Shown in pieces: positions 1 through 12,389 of a DNA stretch of 64,000 bases. The DNA lies in NCBI GenBank assembly GCA_037013495.1, contig CM072807.1, positions 15,131,001 to 15,195,000 of the forward strand, in the 5' to 3' direction. Position numbers and translations under genes: made by a program. Position 1 is the stretch's first letter; the number at the start of each line of letters is the position of its first letter. Origin of the DNA: Hippophae tibetana. Lineage: Eukaryota; Streptophyta; Magnoliopsida; Rosales; Elaeagnaceae. The notes beneath the pieces are model-generated. The model had not been told where the DNA came from. It saw only the letters and a list, made by a program, of their open reading frames with translations, and searched no databases.

Positions 1-94
1 TATTTCAACAATAGCAAGATTCTCATAATCCAATGTGCACTTTAATCTAGTAAGTGTCCAAAACTCTAACTTTGAAAATTTTAAAAACTTTCCA

Positions 95-285
95 TCAACC
101 TTAAAAGACTGAGACTATAGACATACATTTAGTTATAGACAAATAAACATACTATTTAGTCACGATTTTATAAAAGATCTAGGTCATAGACATATCATTT
201 GATCATGATCTTTAAAAGACTGAGACCATAGACATATATTTGGTCTCAATCTTTTAGAAGACCGTAACTATATATATCTCAATTA
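95..285. repeat. Imperfect repeat array, possibly CACTA subterminal repeats
   Basis: Several imperfect units alternate a motif like AGTCACGATTTTATAAAAGAT with its near-complement (GATCTTTAAAAGACTGAGACC) joined by 'ATAGACATAT'. The same vocabulary returns at 7440-7700 and 12580-12690. Arrays of short direct and inverted repeats of this sort are typical near the ends of plant CACTA DNA transposons. I found no CACTACAAGAA-type terminus, so the class is an inference. Confidence 0.4.
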
Positions 286-1195
286 ATCTCATTTTTCAAT
301 ATAAATTACAATATTAAAAGTCATATTATATTAAAATTAAGAATCCAATTATATTTGAGAGTTTATACACTAAAACATAATAAAGCCTTACTAGTTTATT
401 CTAATATTTACACTGACTACATAATAGCCTCTGAATAAGAAGCACACATAATAGGTGAACGTTTAGCACACAATAGACTAAAACATAGCTCTCTTTTTTT
501 AAATGAAGAAGCAAATATATTTTAAACTATGAAGCAAAGCCAGATTTCCATTGCTCACCTTCCATGGATAAGCTCAACCTCTCTATACCACTCAAGGAAT
601 ACTAGATCCTTACCTAGTCCAAGTGGGTTAAATCCATAGTCTCTTGTAGATTACAAATACCATATCAATCTTCAACTTCATATTTCTTACATATATATAC
701 AAACTACATATGCATACATATAATAGCCTGTGAGTTTAGTAAAGTTTATATATGCATAACAAAGGCCAAATACTTCATATTTTTAACCTACTTGATTATA
801 TGTGTTTTTTTAGAGATACTTACAAGGCATCTAGCCATTCAGGATCGATGAAGTTTCCACCACCTTTAATAGTAGGGATCCAAGATTTCTTGGCTTTAGC
901 AACTTCAACTACTATAAACAACTTCCTAGGAGGAACACCATCACCATTAACTCTGGTTTCAATACTAGCAGACAATAAGGCCTGACTCTTCTTCCCTCCA
1001 CACAAGAAAGATGAGCCACCCAATCCATTTAGCATTGTATTTGTTGTACCTGTTGTAGTAGCACTGTATCAAGAGAATAAAGACCAGAAGAATAAATGCT
1101 TTTATAAAACATTCAATGTGCTATTGAAGCTTTGATATGAAGAAATGTTAAAACTCTGTTTTTCGCTTACAAAATAAAAAAAAATTAAAATGCAT
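286..1195. other. AT-rich stretch without a recognisable gene
   Basis: An unrecognised 71-codon minus frame lies at 820-1035. It lies downstream (minus sense) of the gag relic next door and could be decayed retrotransposon sequence, but no family motif is visible. No RNA gene or clear terminal repeat was seen. Confidence 0.3.
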
Positions 1196-1720
1196 CTATA
1201 CTTTTCCCAATATACTTGAAATTAGATTCTTTAAGGTGTAACACACAGATGCTACATGACTTTCTTGGAACGGAACTGGCATTAAGCATTCCCCGACCAC
1301 CTCTACCTCATGTTCCATTATTATATCCACCACGGCCTCTGTTAGATTGATTAGAGTTAACACCAATACCATGATTAGTAGAACCTTACTGAGAAGAATT
1401 CTGATATTTAGACTTATTACCACTACCACCTGCTTGAGTGTAGTTTGCGTGATAATTCTGATTATCTTGTTGAAACAACAAGTTTTCATAAGCCACGAGT
1501 TGGCTCTTTTCCTCATAAAGACTAGTATCTCCACTGTTAATGGAGCATATATATACAAGGATTAAACCCAAGATTCAAGCATCCAAGAATCAAGATTATT
1601 TTATCTTGATCATCCATAGGCCTCCTAAAAGCAGCCAATTCATCAGAAAATGCTTTCATTTTATCAAAATAATTCAATATAGATTATCCAATGATGCTTT
1701 ATATGATGTAAAGAGCAATC
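1196..1720 (-). pseudogene. Ty1/copia gag relic
   Basis: Gag forms the virus-like particle of copia retrotransposons. Reading the minus strand from about 1700 down, one frame gives DKMKAFSDELAAFRRPMDD, which fits the conserved gag segment preceding the RNA-binding tail in plant copia elements. Further down come SLYEEKSQLVAYENLL, a Gly/Asn/Arg-rich stretch (SNRGRGGYNNG) and a damaged zinc knuckle ending SHVASVCY. These pieces lie in different frames with stops between them, so the gene is dead. It runs in the same direction as the pol relic at 3560-4590 but lies downstream of it, so it is probably a separate element. Confidence 0.6.
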
Positions 1721-1785
1721 TTTGTATATTTGCAATGTTAAAGGATAAAGCGTATTCTTGTATCTATACGTATCATCATCACTTT

Positions 1786-1962
1786 GTACACGTCTTTGGC
1801 CAAGCCACTTATGGCTTTATGTCCTCTACCTATCATGTTAAAAGAGAAAAATCTAAGAATCAACATAATCTAACAAATATCAACAGGACATTTTAATGTT
1901 TCAACATAATAATAACATCTGTCCATGCACATCTTTGGCCAAGCCACTTATGGCTTTAAGGA
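1786..1962. repeat. Short direct repeat (about 27 bp, two copies)
   Basis: The segment TTTGGCCAAGCCACTTATGG occurs at about 1795 and again at about 1936 in the same orientation, each followed by CTTTA. It lies within or beside the copia gag relic and may be a small local duplication. Confidence 0.6.
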
Positions 1963-2860
1963 TCTTTGCATACAGTACAGCAAGTTTATTTGCAACAGGT
2001 TTTCCTTTAACACCATCTAAATGATGAAAAGATCTCATCAAACAGGTATAACAGCGAAGTAAAATCATCATAGAGTGCTTCCATAGAAGTTATAACTTTC
2101 TCCATTAGAACATGATTTTAATTTTATCAGACAATAAATGAGAGAGAAAACATCATAGTGTTTGAGAATATGCTGATTCATATCATAAAACTCAACCAAG
2201 ATTTAAAACATAGCAAAGCTCTTGCAGCAAGCATCTAATTTCTACATTGTTACAATATAGTCCAAAAAGCTTTAATAAGTTGTAAAGCTGACCTTATTTC
2301 CTAAGATGCCCAATAAAGTCAGAAGTCCATCAGTTTGAGTACATTCAGTTGCAACAAACCATTTAGAAATAGAGTTGCAAGATTCTAACGTTACAAAAAC
2401 ATTTGCCATCCAAATAAGCAACTTACAAAAACAGGGACAGCAATCAATATACTCCACTTTCCGCAGGGAACAGAAACAAGTATCAATCAAAGTGATTTAA
2501 CGGTTATTTAAGAATAAAATTTTATTTTTTTTTAAAAAATAACTTCCAGAATTTGTTGCGGCAGCAGCATCAAATTATAAATAAATAAAAAGGTAACATA
2601 TTATTTCGCAAAGAAAGCTCTGTTGCATTCATAGAATTCTAATTGTAGTCCTATTAAAAAAAAACACAACCATCTTTTTAGTAACAAATTCATGGGCTGC
2701 TTATTTGGTCAAATAATCGAACAGATTGGCTGCATTTTTTACTTTAATCAGATAAAGATTTTTAAGATCATAAGATAAGCCAAACCTCTTAGAAGAATCA
2801 TAATATTAATGCAAACTTAATCAAGTTTTAAACAGTGGGATGAAATATATTCTCCTTCTT
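1963..2860. other. No recognisable gene
   Basis: AT-rich sequence with short frames only. The longest minus frame (2272-2490, 72 codons) shows no family motif I recognise. It is probably decayed retrotransposon or neutral DNA. Confidence 0.3.
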
Positions 2861-2864
2861 TGCA

Positions 2865-3488
2865 TGAATCTTTTAGGAAATAAATAAATAGAACTCAAAA
2901 ATAAACATGCACAAAATCAACATAATTAATTTACGTGAAATTTTTTTTATAGTGTAAGAATGAAAGAACCACGACACTTCATCTCCAAAAATTCCACTAT
3001 CAAGAAACAATTGTACAAAAAATTTCTCTAGATAAAACTAGAGACAAACAATCAATATCATCAAGAATACAACTTCTTGAAAACTAATAATTATTTCAAA
3101 AAAATTGAGAGATCTAACCCAATTTTGTAATCACTGTTCACGGCCTAGACTTTCCCAAACCAGTGAGGCAAATCCAAATCCCACCTTTCAGATTGAAGAG
3201 TCTTGAGTCGTGAACTTTCTTACAAAATTTCAGCTTAATCGGTCCATAAACAACCTTCCATCGGAGCAGTTGATGAAGGCTTGCTGGAGAAGGAAAAACA
3301 AAAAAACTGCTCTCAGTTTTTTTGCTTGCTTTTTGGCTTTTCTTTTTGGTGCTGCTTCACCCTTTTAACAACCCTAAATAGATTGATTAATGAAGCAATC
3401 AAATGGGAAAAAATTCCCTTTCTTTCTCTATGGGCCATGAAACCACATTGGCCTTTTTGAGTTCCTCTAAATAAGAAGGAAAACCCAA
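2865..3488 (-). mobile_element. Probable copia 3' LTR (minus)
   Basis: On the minus strand this follows the copia RNase H/C-terminal reading (3560-3917) and begins TGTTGGGTTTTCCTTC, the TGTTGG start typical of copia LTRs. A purine-rich run (GGGAAATAGAGAGA) sits just before it, as a polypurine tract should. The far end is not defined, because no matching second LTR is present in the window. The extent is therefore approximate. Confidence 0.4.
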
Positions 3489-3559
3489 CAAATCTCTCTA
3501 TTTCCCAATTAGATGGAGGGATCCATCATCTCGGTAATTGAACAATAAACTTCAAGTTT

Positions 3560-4590
3560 TTCCCTTGACATTGCTTTTTTCATCATGTCAGATCCATTCT
3601 AATCAGTATGGATTTTTTCAAGTTCAAGTAACTTATTGTTAAGAGTATCCCTTATCCAATGATACCTCACATCAATATGCTTTGATCTTGAGTGAAACAC
3701 CGAGTTCTTCACTAGGTGAATAAAACTCTGATTATTGAATAACAACACATATTTTTGTTGCTTGAAACCAAGTTCTCTCAAGAACTATTTCATCCATAAC
3801 AACTCCTTACAAGCTTTTGTTGCTACAATAAACTTCGTCTTTGCTGTAGAAAGTACAACACACTTTTACAAAATTAACTGCCAAGAAACTATTCCACCAG
3901 ATAAAGTAATTAGATAACCTGAAGTAGTGTATCTAGCTAACACTGGTTTTCCACTTCCAAAGCGAAGTGTTACTTTGTAAGTACCTCGAAGATATCTCAT
4001 AATCCACTTTACTACATCCCAATGCTCTTTTCCTGGATTCGAAAGAAGACGAATAATAACTCCAACTGCATGAGTTATGTTTGGCCTAGTACACACTATT
4101 GCATACACTAAGCTTCCTACTGCTGAGGCATATGGAACATTTTCCATATCTTCCTTCTCTTTAACTGTTGAAGGGCCTTGACTCAATCTCAACTTAAAGT
4201 GGTTAGATAAAGAAGAAGAAACTATTTTAGCTTTATCCATATGAAACCTTTCAAGTACCTTGTTAATGTATCGTTCCTGTGACATGTACAACTTATTTCC
4301 TTTCTTGTCTCGACAAATTTGAATACCAAGAATTCGTTTTGCTAGCCCCAAGTCTTTCATGACAAAGGACTTACTCAACTGCTTCTTCAAACTATCAATC
4401 CTTGAAGAATTTTTGCCAACAATAAACATGTCATCAACATAGAGCAAAAAAATGATAAAATCGTCATTAGAGAATTTCTGCACAAAACACAATGATCAAA
4501 AGTAGTCTTCTTGTAATCATTCTCCCCCATAATGAACTCAAATTTCTTATACCATTGTCTAGGTACTTGCTTCAACCCGTAAAAGCTTTT
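3560..4590 (-). pseudogene. Ty1/copia pol relic: reverse transcriptase and RNase H
   Basis: Minus-strand frames give the second half of copia reverse transcriptase: FYGLKQVPRQWYKKF (about 4590-4545), then a frameshift, then FLLYVDDMFIVG with an intact YVDD catalytic box. After that come the connection domain (KDLGLAKRILGIQICRDK, YINKVLERF) and YASAVGSLVYAIVCTRPNI. The RNase H part is broken by further shifts; near 3600-3780 the tail reads FNNQSFIHLVKN and SKHIDVRYHWIRD. The upstream half is missing, because TGATGAG copy A joins exactly at 4591, inside the RT coding region. The element cannot be autonomous. Confidence 0.85.
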
Positions 4591-5707
4591 TGATGAGTGC
4601 TCAAAAAGCACTAAAATTACCATGATTTTATACACATTATTTGATTAAAAATATATATATTTATATGATTTTATCATATATTTATATAAATCTATCTTTT
4701 CAAAATCAAGGGTATTTTTATTATTTTTAACATATTTTCGCTTAAAATAGTAACTTAAACACTCAAAGAAAAATATTGGAGGCAATACATCACAAATATA
4801 TTCATAAAATAAATGAGAAAAAGTCAACAAATATAAATTTTTTGGATAAAATAGATCAAAAGGGACAAAAATGTCAAAAAATGGTGAAATCGTGCGCGCA
4901 CCGAGTAGTGCGCGCCACAATGCCCAACTGAGCCCAAAAACGCGCGTGCATTGCCTAAACCACGCCAAAGCCACGTGCCCATCTACATGCCTCTCCTCCA
5001 TTCTACGCATGTCGGTGCCCATTTGCTCCCAGTCCGCGAGCGTCGCCGGCCCTACCTACCATGACATCAGATGACATCATCATCACCTACTACGCGTTTT
5101 CTTCATTTTTAATCATTTTCCACCCACTTTTTCTTCCTCTCCTCACCTATAAATACCTTCATTCTCTACACACCAAAATACACCTAAAAAACATCTTCTT
5201 CTCTTTTTCTTTCTCTCCATTTCTTAGTTAGTTTTTCTTAGTTTTAGAGTTCTTCTCTTTTTGAGAAAAACTAATTATGTTTTTGTAATTTATTTGCTTT
5301 TTGATTCAATAAATGGAAATGCAAATTTCGTTTGAGGTTTTCCAACAAAAGGAAAAACATCGAAGTATTGTAAGGATTTTATTTTTTCTACAGTTATTTT
5401 TTATGTTTTCTTCTTATATGTTATTTTTTAAATTTGAATAAATATTTATTAAATCTGTATCTATGTTTATTTTTATATTATTAGAATAGAAACACAAAAA
5501 CCTCAAATATTGTGACACGATATTTAAGATTTAATTTTGCTTTTAAAAAATTGAATAATAAATTAAAAACCACATATATTCCTTCCTTAGATCGACCTTA
5601 AGAGTATACTAATCATTTTCTATGAAATGATTCTTGCACTTACGAGAGTTTTATAAATATAAAACCAAAGTATTAGCAGGATCGACGATGCCGGTTCTAC
5701 TTCATCA
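4591..5707 (+). mobile_element. LTR of gypsy TGATGAG family, copy A (short form)
   Basis: Starts TGATGAGTGCTCAAAAAGCA and ends TTCATCA, directly before a PBS-like segment. A GC-rich U3 contains TGACATCA boxes, followed by a TATA box (TATAAATA, 5148-5155) and an AATAAA at about 5308. Compared with copy C (1,999 bp) it lacks roughly 0.7-0.9 kb of U5, including the CCACCAAAGGTGG hairpins. The jump is at about 5430, where a TTATATGTTATTT-type stretch goes straight to AAATATTTATTAAATC. It is inserted in the copia pol relic. Confidence 0.85.
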
Positions 5708-5713
5708 AGTTTT

Positions 5714-5731
5714 TGACGCCGTTGTCAGGGA
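5714..5731 (+). other. Degenerate tRNA-Asp primer-binding site, copy A
   Basis: TGACGCCGTTGTCAGGGA lies six bases after the LTR end. It resembles TGGCGCCGTTGCCGGGGA, which is complementary to the 3' end of plant tRNA-Asp and is the usual PBS of Athila/Tat gypsy elements. A few positions have decayed. Confidence 0.7.
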
Positions 5732-6700
5732 TGAAATCAAGTTTTTGGTACCGTTTTCAGGGAAAGAATAACATTTTTAAATCATTTATCAAAATTTTAA
5801 AAACCTTTTGTGCTATAAATAATTGTGATTTTTTTTAATTTTATGTTAAAAAAAACAAAAAACAAAAAAAAATTCAAATTTCATAATAAATAAATAATTA
5901 AAATTTTAAATTTTTAAAAAATATATTTATAGCGTGAATAGTAAAATAATTTTGAAATTTGAAATTTGAAGTAAAAAAAATTAATAAATTTTAAATAAAT
6001 AAATAAATTTAAATAATAAAAAAACACTAAAATAAAATAAAATAAAAATTTTATTTAAAAAAAAATTCAAATTTCAAAAAGAAATTTCAAAAAAAAAATT
6101 ATTTTCAAATTATTTTTTTTCTTTTAGCCTTTTCAATTTAGTTTCCTTTTTATTTTATTTTTTATTTTTTTATTTTTTTATTTTTTCTCTTTTTTTAGTA
6201 TTTTTGTTTTGTTTTGTTTTAATTTTTAATTTAATTTTTTTCCTTTAACTATTTTTTTATCTTAATTTTTGTTTAACTTAATTAACTTAGGTTTTATTAA
6301 CTTAATTTACTAACTTAATTAACTTAGATTTTCATTAACTTAATTAACCTACATTTTTATTAACTTAATTAACTTAAATTTTTACTTAACTTAATTTTAA
6401 TAGCATAAAAAGTAAAGATATAAGAGAGTTCTATCTAGGAGACTATTTCTTGAAAGACTGTGTGCCACTAGTCTTTTCTAAGAATGTTGTTTTGTCTAGG
6501 AGGTTGTTTTTTAAGGAGCCTTTGCATCACCATTTTTTCCTAGGAGCACTCTTAATTAATACTAATTATGTTATTTAACTTAGATATTGTACTTAAAAAA
6601 ATAAAGAATAAAAAAAATTCTAAAACTATCTTTAAAATTTTAATTTTTTAATAACAATCTAAGGAGTTAGTTGTTTTGTTAGTTCTAGGTACAACTCTGT
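5732..6700 (+). mobile_element. Noncoding 5' internal region of TGATGAG copy A
   Basis: Extremely A/T-rich leader without coding capacity. It contains a run of TTAACTTAATTAACTTAG-type repeats (about 6270-6400). A segment at about 6425-6560 (CTAGGAGACTATTTCTTG, then AAGGAGCCTTTGCATCACCA) matches 38115-38250 in copy C, so it belongs to this family's leader. Confidence 0.7.
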
Positions 6701-6703
6701 TTT

Positions 6704-6800
6704 GATGCCGGTTTTGCTCATCAAGTTTTTGGCGCCGTTACCAGGGAAGAAATAACGTTTTTAAATTATTTATCAAAATTTTAAAAACATTTTGTGCTGT
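6704..6800 (+). mobile_element. Second LTR tail and primer-binding site within copy A
   Basis: GATGCCGGTTTTGCTCATCA (LTR 3' end, 6704-6723) is followed by a PBS at 6730-6747 (TGGCGCCGTTACCAGGGA) and about 50 bases of leader. It repeats the arrangement at 5690-5780, so the copy carries two LTR-tail/PBS junctions in the same direction. Confidence 0.75.
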
Positions 6801-7391
6801 AACATATAAGAATAACATATAAGAATAAAGCATAAAAAATAACTGTAAAAAAAAATAAAATCTTTACAATATTTCGATGTTATTCCTGTTATTGGAAACC
6901 CTCCAAACGGAATTTGCATTTCCATTTATTGAATCAAAAAACAAATAAATTACAAAAACATAATTAGTTCTTCTCAAAAAGAGAACTCTAAAACTAACTA
7001 AGAAAAACTAAAAACTAAGAAATGGAGAGAAAGAAAGAGAGAATAAGATGTTTTTTAGGTTTATGTTGGTGTGTAGAGAATGAGGGTATTTATAGGTGAG
7101 GAGAGGAAGAAAAAATGGGTGAAAAAATGATTAAAAATGGAGAAAACACGTAGTAGGTGATGATGACGTCAACTGACGTCATGGTAGGTAGGGCGTGGTG
7201 GTGCACGCGGAATAAAGGAGAGGCACGTGTGGACTGGGTGCAGATGGGCACGAGCATGTGCAAAATGGATGAGAGGCGCACAAATAGGTGCTCGGCTTCA
7301 GCATGGTTTGAGCGATGCACGTGTGTTGCTCGATGCAGCTGGGCGTTACGGCGCGTGCTGCGCCCATTTTTGAGCGCGGTTGGGTATTGAG
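6801..7391 (-). mobile_element. Inverted, truncated LTR of TGATGAG family (copy A)
   Basis: On the minus strand this reads as the middle of the LTR: the GC-rich U3, two TGACGTCA boxes (7164-7171 and 7174-7181), TATTTATAGGTG (TATA complement, about 7089), the TTTATTGAATC region (polyadenylation signal) and the CCAAACGGAATTTGCA region. It is joined head-on to the plus-oriented leader at about 6801 and ends abruptly at about 7391. Copy A is thus a foldback structure. Confidence 0.8.
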
Positions 7392-7439
7392 TTCGATTTT
7401 TAACACTTACATATCATTATTTATAATATTAATACATGA

Positions 7440-7700
7440 TCTCGATTTTTAATTGTGACGATAAATCTATAACCACAGTTATAAAAATTGAAACTTAAGT
7501 GAGAAAAACCATAAACTCTTATATATAATCACAGTTTTTAACCGAGATTATAGACATATTATTTTATTATAGTCTTTCATAAAACCATAAAGTCATAGTC
7601 TTTTAGACATACTATTTAGTCATCGTCTTATAAAAAACCATGATCAAATGGTATGTCATTGGTCAATGTCTTTTTTAAGATTGTGATCAAATGATGTATA
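7440..7700. repeat. Imperfect repeat array, CACTA-like
   Basis: Units such as TTTAGTCATCGTCTTATAAAAAACCATGATC share vocabulary with 95-285 and 12580-12690. It lies left of the SPINDLY pseudogene, with a related array to the right. Confidence 0.4.
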
Positions 7701-8074
7701 TATTAAAGAGAATGTATCTATGATCTTTGTTGTTTTTTTGACATAGAAGCATAATATTTTTATTAGTTTTTATCAATTTTCAAGTTATTATTATTAAAAT
7801 TTGTTTCATATTTAAAAAAAAATTCACTATATTCTTTTAAGAGAGTCATGTTGGTGTGAGAAATTATAATGATTTTATTAGTTAAATAATTTATTTTATT
7901 AGACTTAACTATCTTAGTTTTCAAGGCATATTCTTTGACTTATCTTTATTTTTCACATTTATTTTAAATAATAATATAATATATACGATGGATTATAATA
8001 ATAAGTCATAGAATTAAATGTATTAAGTTTTATTTGTCTTTTTAAACCTACAATTTCATACTTTCTATTAAAAT

Positions 8075-8370
8075 TCACTATTATAATAGTGATATTTGAT
8101 CTTGTAAATTTAGTCACGGTTTTTTTAAATGAGATCATAGGGTTTAGATCACGATCTACTTAAATCTGTTATTATAATGTATACATATAATATCTATTTT
8201 TATCACACTTTGACCATAAATTAAATTACAAAAATTATTTAAAAATAAATAAATTTATACTTATAATTATTAAATAATTATGATTTAATTAAAGTGATAT
8301 ATTCTTAACTTTTTTTTTTAAATGAGATAAAATAATATATGGTGTGTATTATTTATTAAAAAAACCGAGG
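8075..8370. repeat. Dispersed repeat, also at 59730-60015
   Basis: About 300 bp shared with 59730-60015. Matching landmarks in order are AATAGTGATATTTG, a GTCACGGT box, GAGATCATAGGGTTT, GACCATAAATTAAATTACAA and AAATAATATAT. The two copies diverge from each other after about 8370/60015. The left edge here has the palindrome CACTATTATAATAGTG (about 8083-8098). It may be one end of a DNA transposon. Confidence 0.6.
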
Positions 8371-8685
8371 CAATTTTTTTATTTCCCTCAAACCCTTCCT
8401 AATTTCCTTTCTATCGCTCGATTCCCAACTTTCTTCTCTCGTGTCACTCCAGCCCAGCCCTTCTTAAAAATTCAAAGCGTACCTCTCAGGTTCCCAGCCT
8501 CCATCGGCCTCCAGTTTGACGCATTTCGAAGGCCTCTGGTTCTACTGGTCACATCTAGCCACGGGTTCTTCAATTTCTCATCACGCATGCGAATAGACTT
8601 CTTCAGTTTCTTTGAAGCCACTTTCAGTTACCCAGCTGATGATGTCAAGAAACCATCGTCATCAAGCGCAAGCCAAAGCCCTTAA
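8344..8685 (+). other. Unrecognised ORF upstream of the SPINDLY pseudogene
   Basis: An open frame of 113 codons, less AT-rich than its surroundings and Pro/Ser/Phe-rich, with no domain I recognise. Its start lies inside the dispersed repeat. It could be the 5' UTR or first-exon region of the gene whose TPR exons follow at 9301, or chance. The following intron-like sequence (pyrimidine tracts) would fit a leader exon. Coding status is doubtful. Confidence 0.2.
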
Positions 8686-9300
8686 GTACTTTTTCTTTCT
8701 TCCTTGTTAATCAGACCTAGGTAGACAAAGAACAAAGATACTCAAACACTTGTTTTGGCAGATTTCTCTCATTTTCTCATGTGATTGGATTAATTGGTTG
8801 CTAGCTAGATCAAGTATATCAATATGTTTTGGGAGTCTATGTATGGGGTTATGACTCTATTGCTGGGTAAGTTTTAATAATCTATCTGTTGATTAATTAC
8901 TAAGGTATTTTCATTTATTATTCTTTGGTTGTTTAACTTGGTCCCTAACTTCTCTTACTTTCTCACGAGGCTCAAGTACTTATGTGCAGATAGATATTTT
9001 CTCTAATTTACCCAACCCTTCTTTCTTTCTCGTAGGTGTGTTAAATCCCCATCTCTTCCATATAAACTACTGATAAGTTTAATTATTTTCTTGATTAGAC
9101 CTTTCTTTAGTCTTAGGGAAAATAATTTTAGATGAGTCTTTGATTGAGTCTATCTATTTGAATTACAAAATTAAGATAATTAATTTAGGCTGGATTAAAC
9201 ATATTAATAGATCAAATTTATCAGTATGTATCTTTGATTGGCCTTGATGTTTGTCTTGTTTTGTTAATTATGCACTGATGCATTGTTGTATTTTATACAA

Positions 9301-11195
9301 AGATGGGGGTCGTCTAGTTGAGGTTGCAGAGGTATGCCCTACCGCCCTTTGTACTTTAGTCTAATTGTAGAAAGAAGTAAATAACACAATGATAATTTCT
9401 TAATGATGCTGTAATGTGACTTCAGAGAACTATTCACTAAAATTGTTATCAGTCTATCAATTTTGAATGGTGGTAGCTTTACTAGCTTATGCTAAGTTTT
9501 TTTCTTTTTTAATTGTCGAATATGGCCTATCAACTTGTTGTGCTTTTGGAACTCAATCTCATCTCTATAAGCTATGGTTTTGAAAACTTGGCTTGTATAT
9601 AGCTTACGTGGGCTATTGATTGTCAACTTACCCATAGGTGTATGCATACCATTACTAGTTTGTGATTAGATTATTGGTTAGCGAGTTTTTAGTTTGCATG
9701 AATTTCTTAATGAAATATTTCCTTGAACAGTTATGTCAGAAGGCTCTGACAGCGGATCCGTCTTACAAACCAGCTGCAGAGTACTTGGCAATTGTATTAT
9801 CAGATCTCAGAACCAACTTAAAACTTGCTGGCTACACCCATGAGAGAATCCAAAAATATTATGAAGCTTTGAAAATTGATCCACAGTATGCTGTAATTTA
9901 TATTTTCATTTCCCATATCAGATGCCGTTGCTTCACTCCTGCTCCCCTTTCTATTCATGACGTGTTTAATTGCCTTTATTTTTGATATATTCTTACAATA
10001 CTCCATAAATACAGTTGCATATTACAAACTTGGTGTTGTAAACTCTGAAATGATGCAATATGACATGGCCCTTAGTTGCGATGAAAAGGCTGTAATTGAG
10101 AGGCCAATGTATGCTGAAGCTTACTACAACATGGGTGTGATATATAAGAACTGCAGTGACTTGGAATCATATGTTTCTTGTTATGAGAGGTAAATTGTCA
10201 CGTTCCTCTCTTAAAATTGCCACTCCAGTTCTTTTTGTCTGAGCATGGACTCATTTGTAATTTTGGTTAGTGGATATGGCTCAGTTTGTTGTTAGGTGTC
10301 TAGCTGTTTCACCAAACTTTGAGATTGCTAAAACAATATGGCAATAGTGTTGACATGCTTAGGAACAAAAGTAATAAATCCTCCTTTTTATTCGACTGTT
10401 TTCCCCTCAAGATTTAATTGCATGGGTTTGTTAGCCTGACCTTGACATCAAAATATCTGTCATTCTATTTTGAAGATTGTTAATAATTTATGGGATTGTT
10501 CTAGGTTATATTCATTTACAGTTAATGTGGCATATGATTCCATATATTGTTGGGTATTTGCCATTTCCAAAATGATTTACACTGTTTCTTTGTTTATTAT
10601 GGACTTGCATCGATTATATTTTCTCATTTCCTGTCATATTTTATGCAATTTCCTGACCAAATGTGATTTTTTTTAATGGTAAAATCATACTATTATAGCT
10701 GTATATTCTTTTTCTTCAGCGTGTTCTTTCTATTTGATATATTCATCATATAGCTGAGTTATTCTTTGACTGACTATATATAATTATTTCGTTATTTTAT
10801 TTCATTATAAACAACACTTATATATTTTTACTCTATTTTGCTCCTTTAGGTTAAATTAGAAGGAGACATTGATGAAGGCATAACTTATTGCAAGACAGCT
10901 TTGTACTGTAATTTACATTATGCTGATTCTATGTATAATCTTGGGGTTGCTTACGGTGAAATGCTTAGGTTTGACATGGTTAAGTATTTGAAATGCTATC
11001 CTATACTAGTGTCTCTGTAATCCTTGTCCAGATGTAGTTTATTTTTGTTAATGTAGGATAATGTTTTCTATGAATTTGTTTCACTTTAATCCTCATTGCG
11101 CAGAGGCATGTTACAATTTAGGTATCATATACAATGACCGAGATAACCTTGGGTCCTTGACAAAGCAGTGGAGTGTTATTAGACAATTTATGTAG
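9301..11195 (+). pseudogene. SPY: SPINDLY-type O-fucosyltransferase, TPR-exon fragment
   Basis: SPY is the plant nuclear/cytosolic protein O-fucosyltransferase that represses gibberellin signalling. It has N-terminal TPR repeats and a C-terminal glycosyltransferase domain. Exons readable here are about 9301-9331 (GRLVEVAE), 9731-9892 (LTADPSYKPAAEYLAIVLSD, then YYEALKIDPQYA), 10015-10189 (SEMMQYDMALS, ERPMYAEAYYNMGVIYKN), 10296-10370 (CLAVSPNFEIAK), 10850-10978 (HYADSMYNLGVAYGEML) and 11057-11195 (FNPHCAEACYNLGIIYNDRD). Several GT/AG splice sites survive. Single-base losses break the frame at about 10015 and in the 10296 exon, a stop follows the last exon, and the whole catalytic half is absent. 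It is a partial, unprocessed gene copy and not a retrocopy. Confidence 0.85.
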
Positions 11196-12389
11196 GTAGT
11201 ACATATATTGTCTTTTAAAGTTTTCTTTCCTCATATATCCCTTCACTGATCACTATCTTCTTTTTTTCTTCCCAATATAAGGATGTACATAGTTAAGCGT
11301 GTGTTGTACAATAAGCATGTAAGGCTATACTATAGTACATGTGTCGTGTTATATATAATTAAGTAATGTACGCGTTGAGTATCAAAACCTAATAACATTG
11401 GGACAAATTTTACCTTATTTTCGAAAATCTATCTAATTTAGAGTCCAAGCTATAATATGTTAAATCCCAAGCTGTGTACACCAAATTTTCCATTATAATT
11501 GCAAAAATTAGTATTAGGTTGGCATCAAGTACACTAATATTGTTACTTTCAAATTAAATAGTGTTGTCTATTTTAAAAAAAAAAAGAAGGAATTCAGTCC
11601 TCTACATAAATTTGATGTAGATTGAGCTATTCCAAATTACTTTATATTTATATATCTAGTATGGCAAGGGACTATACATACTTCCTTAATTAGTTGCTAA
11701 GCTTAAAGTACTATTTAGGTTCAGCTGTTGTACTAGGAAACCAAGGCTTGAAATTGAAAAGTTTTATAATATTTTGAGTCTACCATTTCCCGAAATCATA
11801 TCATTGTAAACCTAAAATGGAGCAAATGTTGACAAGAGAGTAATATCGACAGGTCACATTTATCTGCATCACGAAGGTTTATTAAACTTTTCAAGGCTAT
11901 AGTTTATTATATTAACTTGGTAATAATTAATTTTTTTTATATTTTCTTTACTGGTTTGAATTTTGATTGCAATTTTTCTTTAATAAAATAGTTGGTTAAC
12001 AATAATTTAAAATATGTATATTATAGTTTAATTATGAAGGAACTTAAATTGATGGTAAAATTAATTAAATACGAAATGAGTAGAAATGAGCAGGTAGAGT
12101 TTACAAATTGATTCTTACATTGATAGTTAGATCATTTATGTACTTTTAATTACTTGTTTGTTAAATTAATTATATCCATATAATTTGACTAGTATTTTTA
12201 AGCATGTATTTAATATTTTAAAATATTTTAATTAGTTAGTAAAATCTATTATGTTTTGGTGCATAAAATCTTAAATATAAATACTTTTAATGTTAATATA
12301 ATTTATTATTAGTTATGTTAAAAAAATAAGTATTTAAATTTATTGAATGCTGGAAAATTAGTAGAATGTGGATAATTGAAATACATATA
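11196..12389. other. No recognisable gene
   Basis: AT-rich DNA after the SPY fragment. No further TPR or glycosyltransferase exon was readable on the plus strand. No repeats were noted apart from homopolymer runs. Confidence 0.3.

Noticed and set aside
1347-1896. Plus-strand frames opposite the copia gag relic
   Set aside because: Shadows of the minus-strand gag; residue patterns are not protein-like.
10470-10676. 68-codon plus frame inside the SPY pseudogene
   Set aside because: It lies in an intron between two readable TPR exons; no motif.
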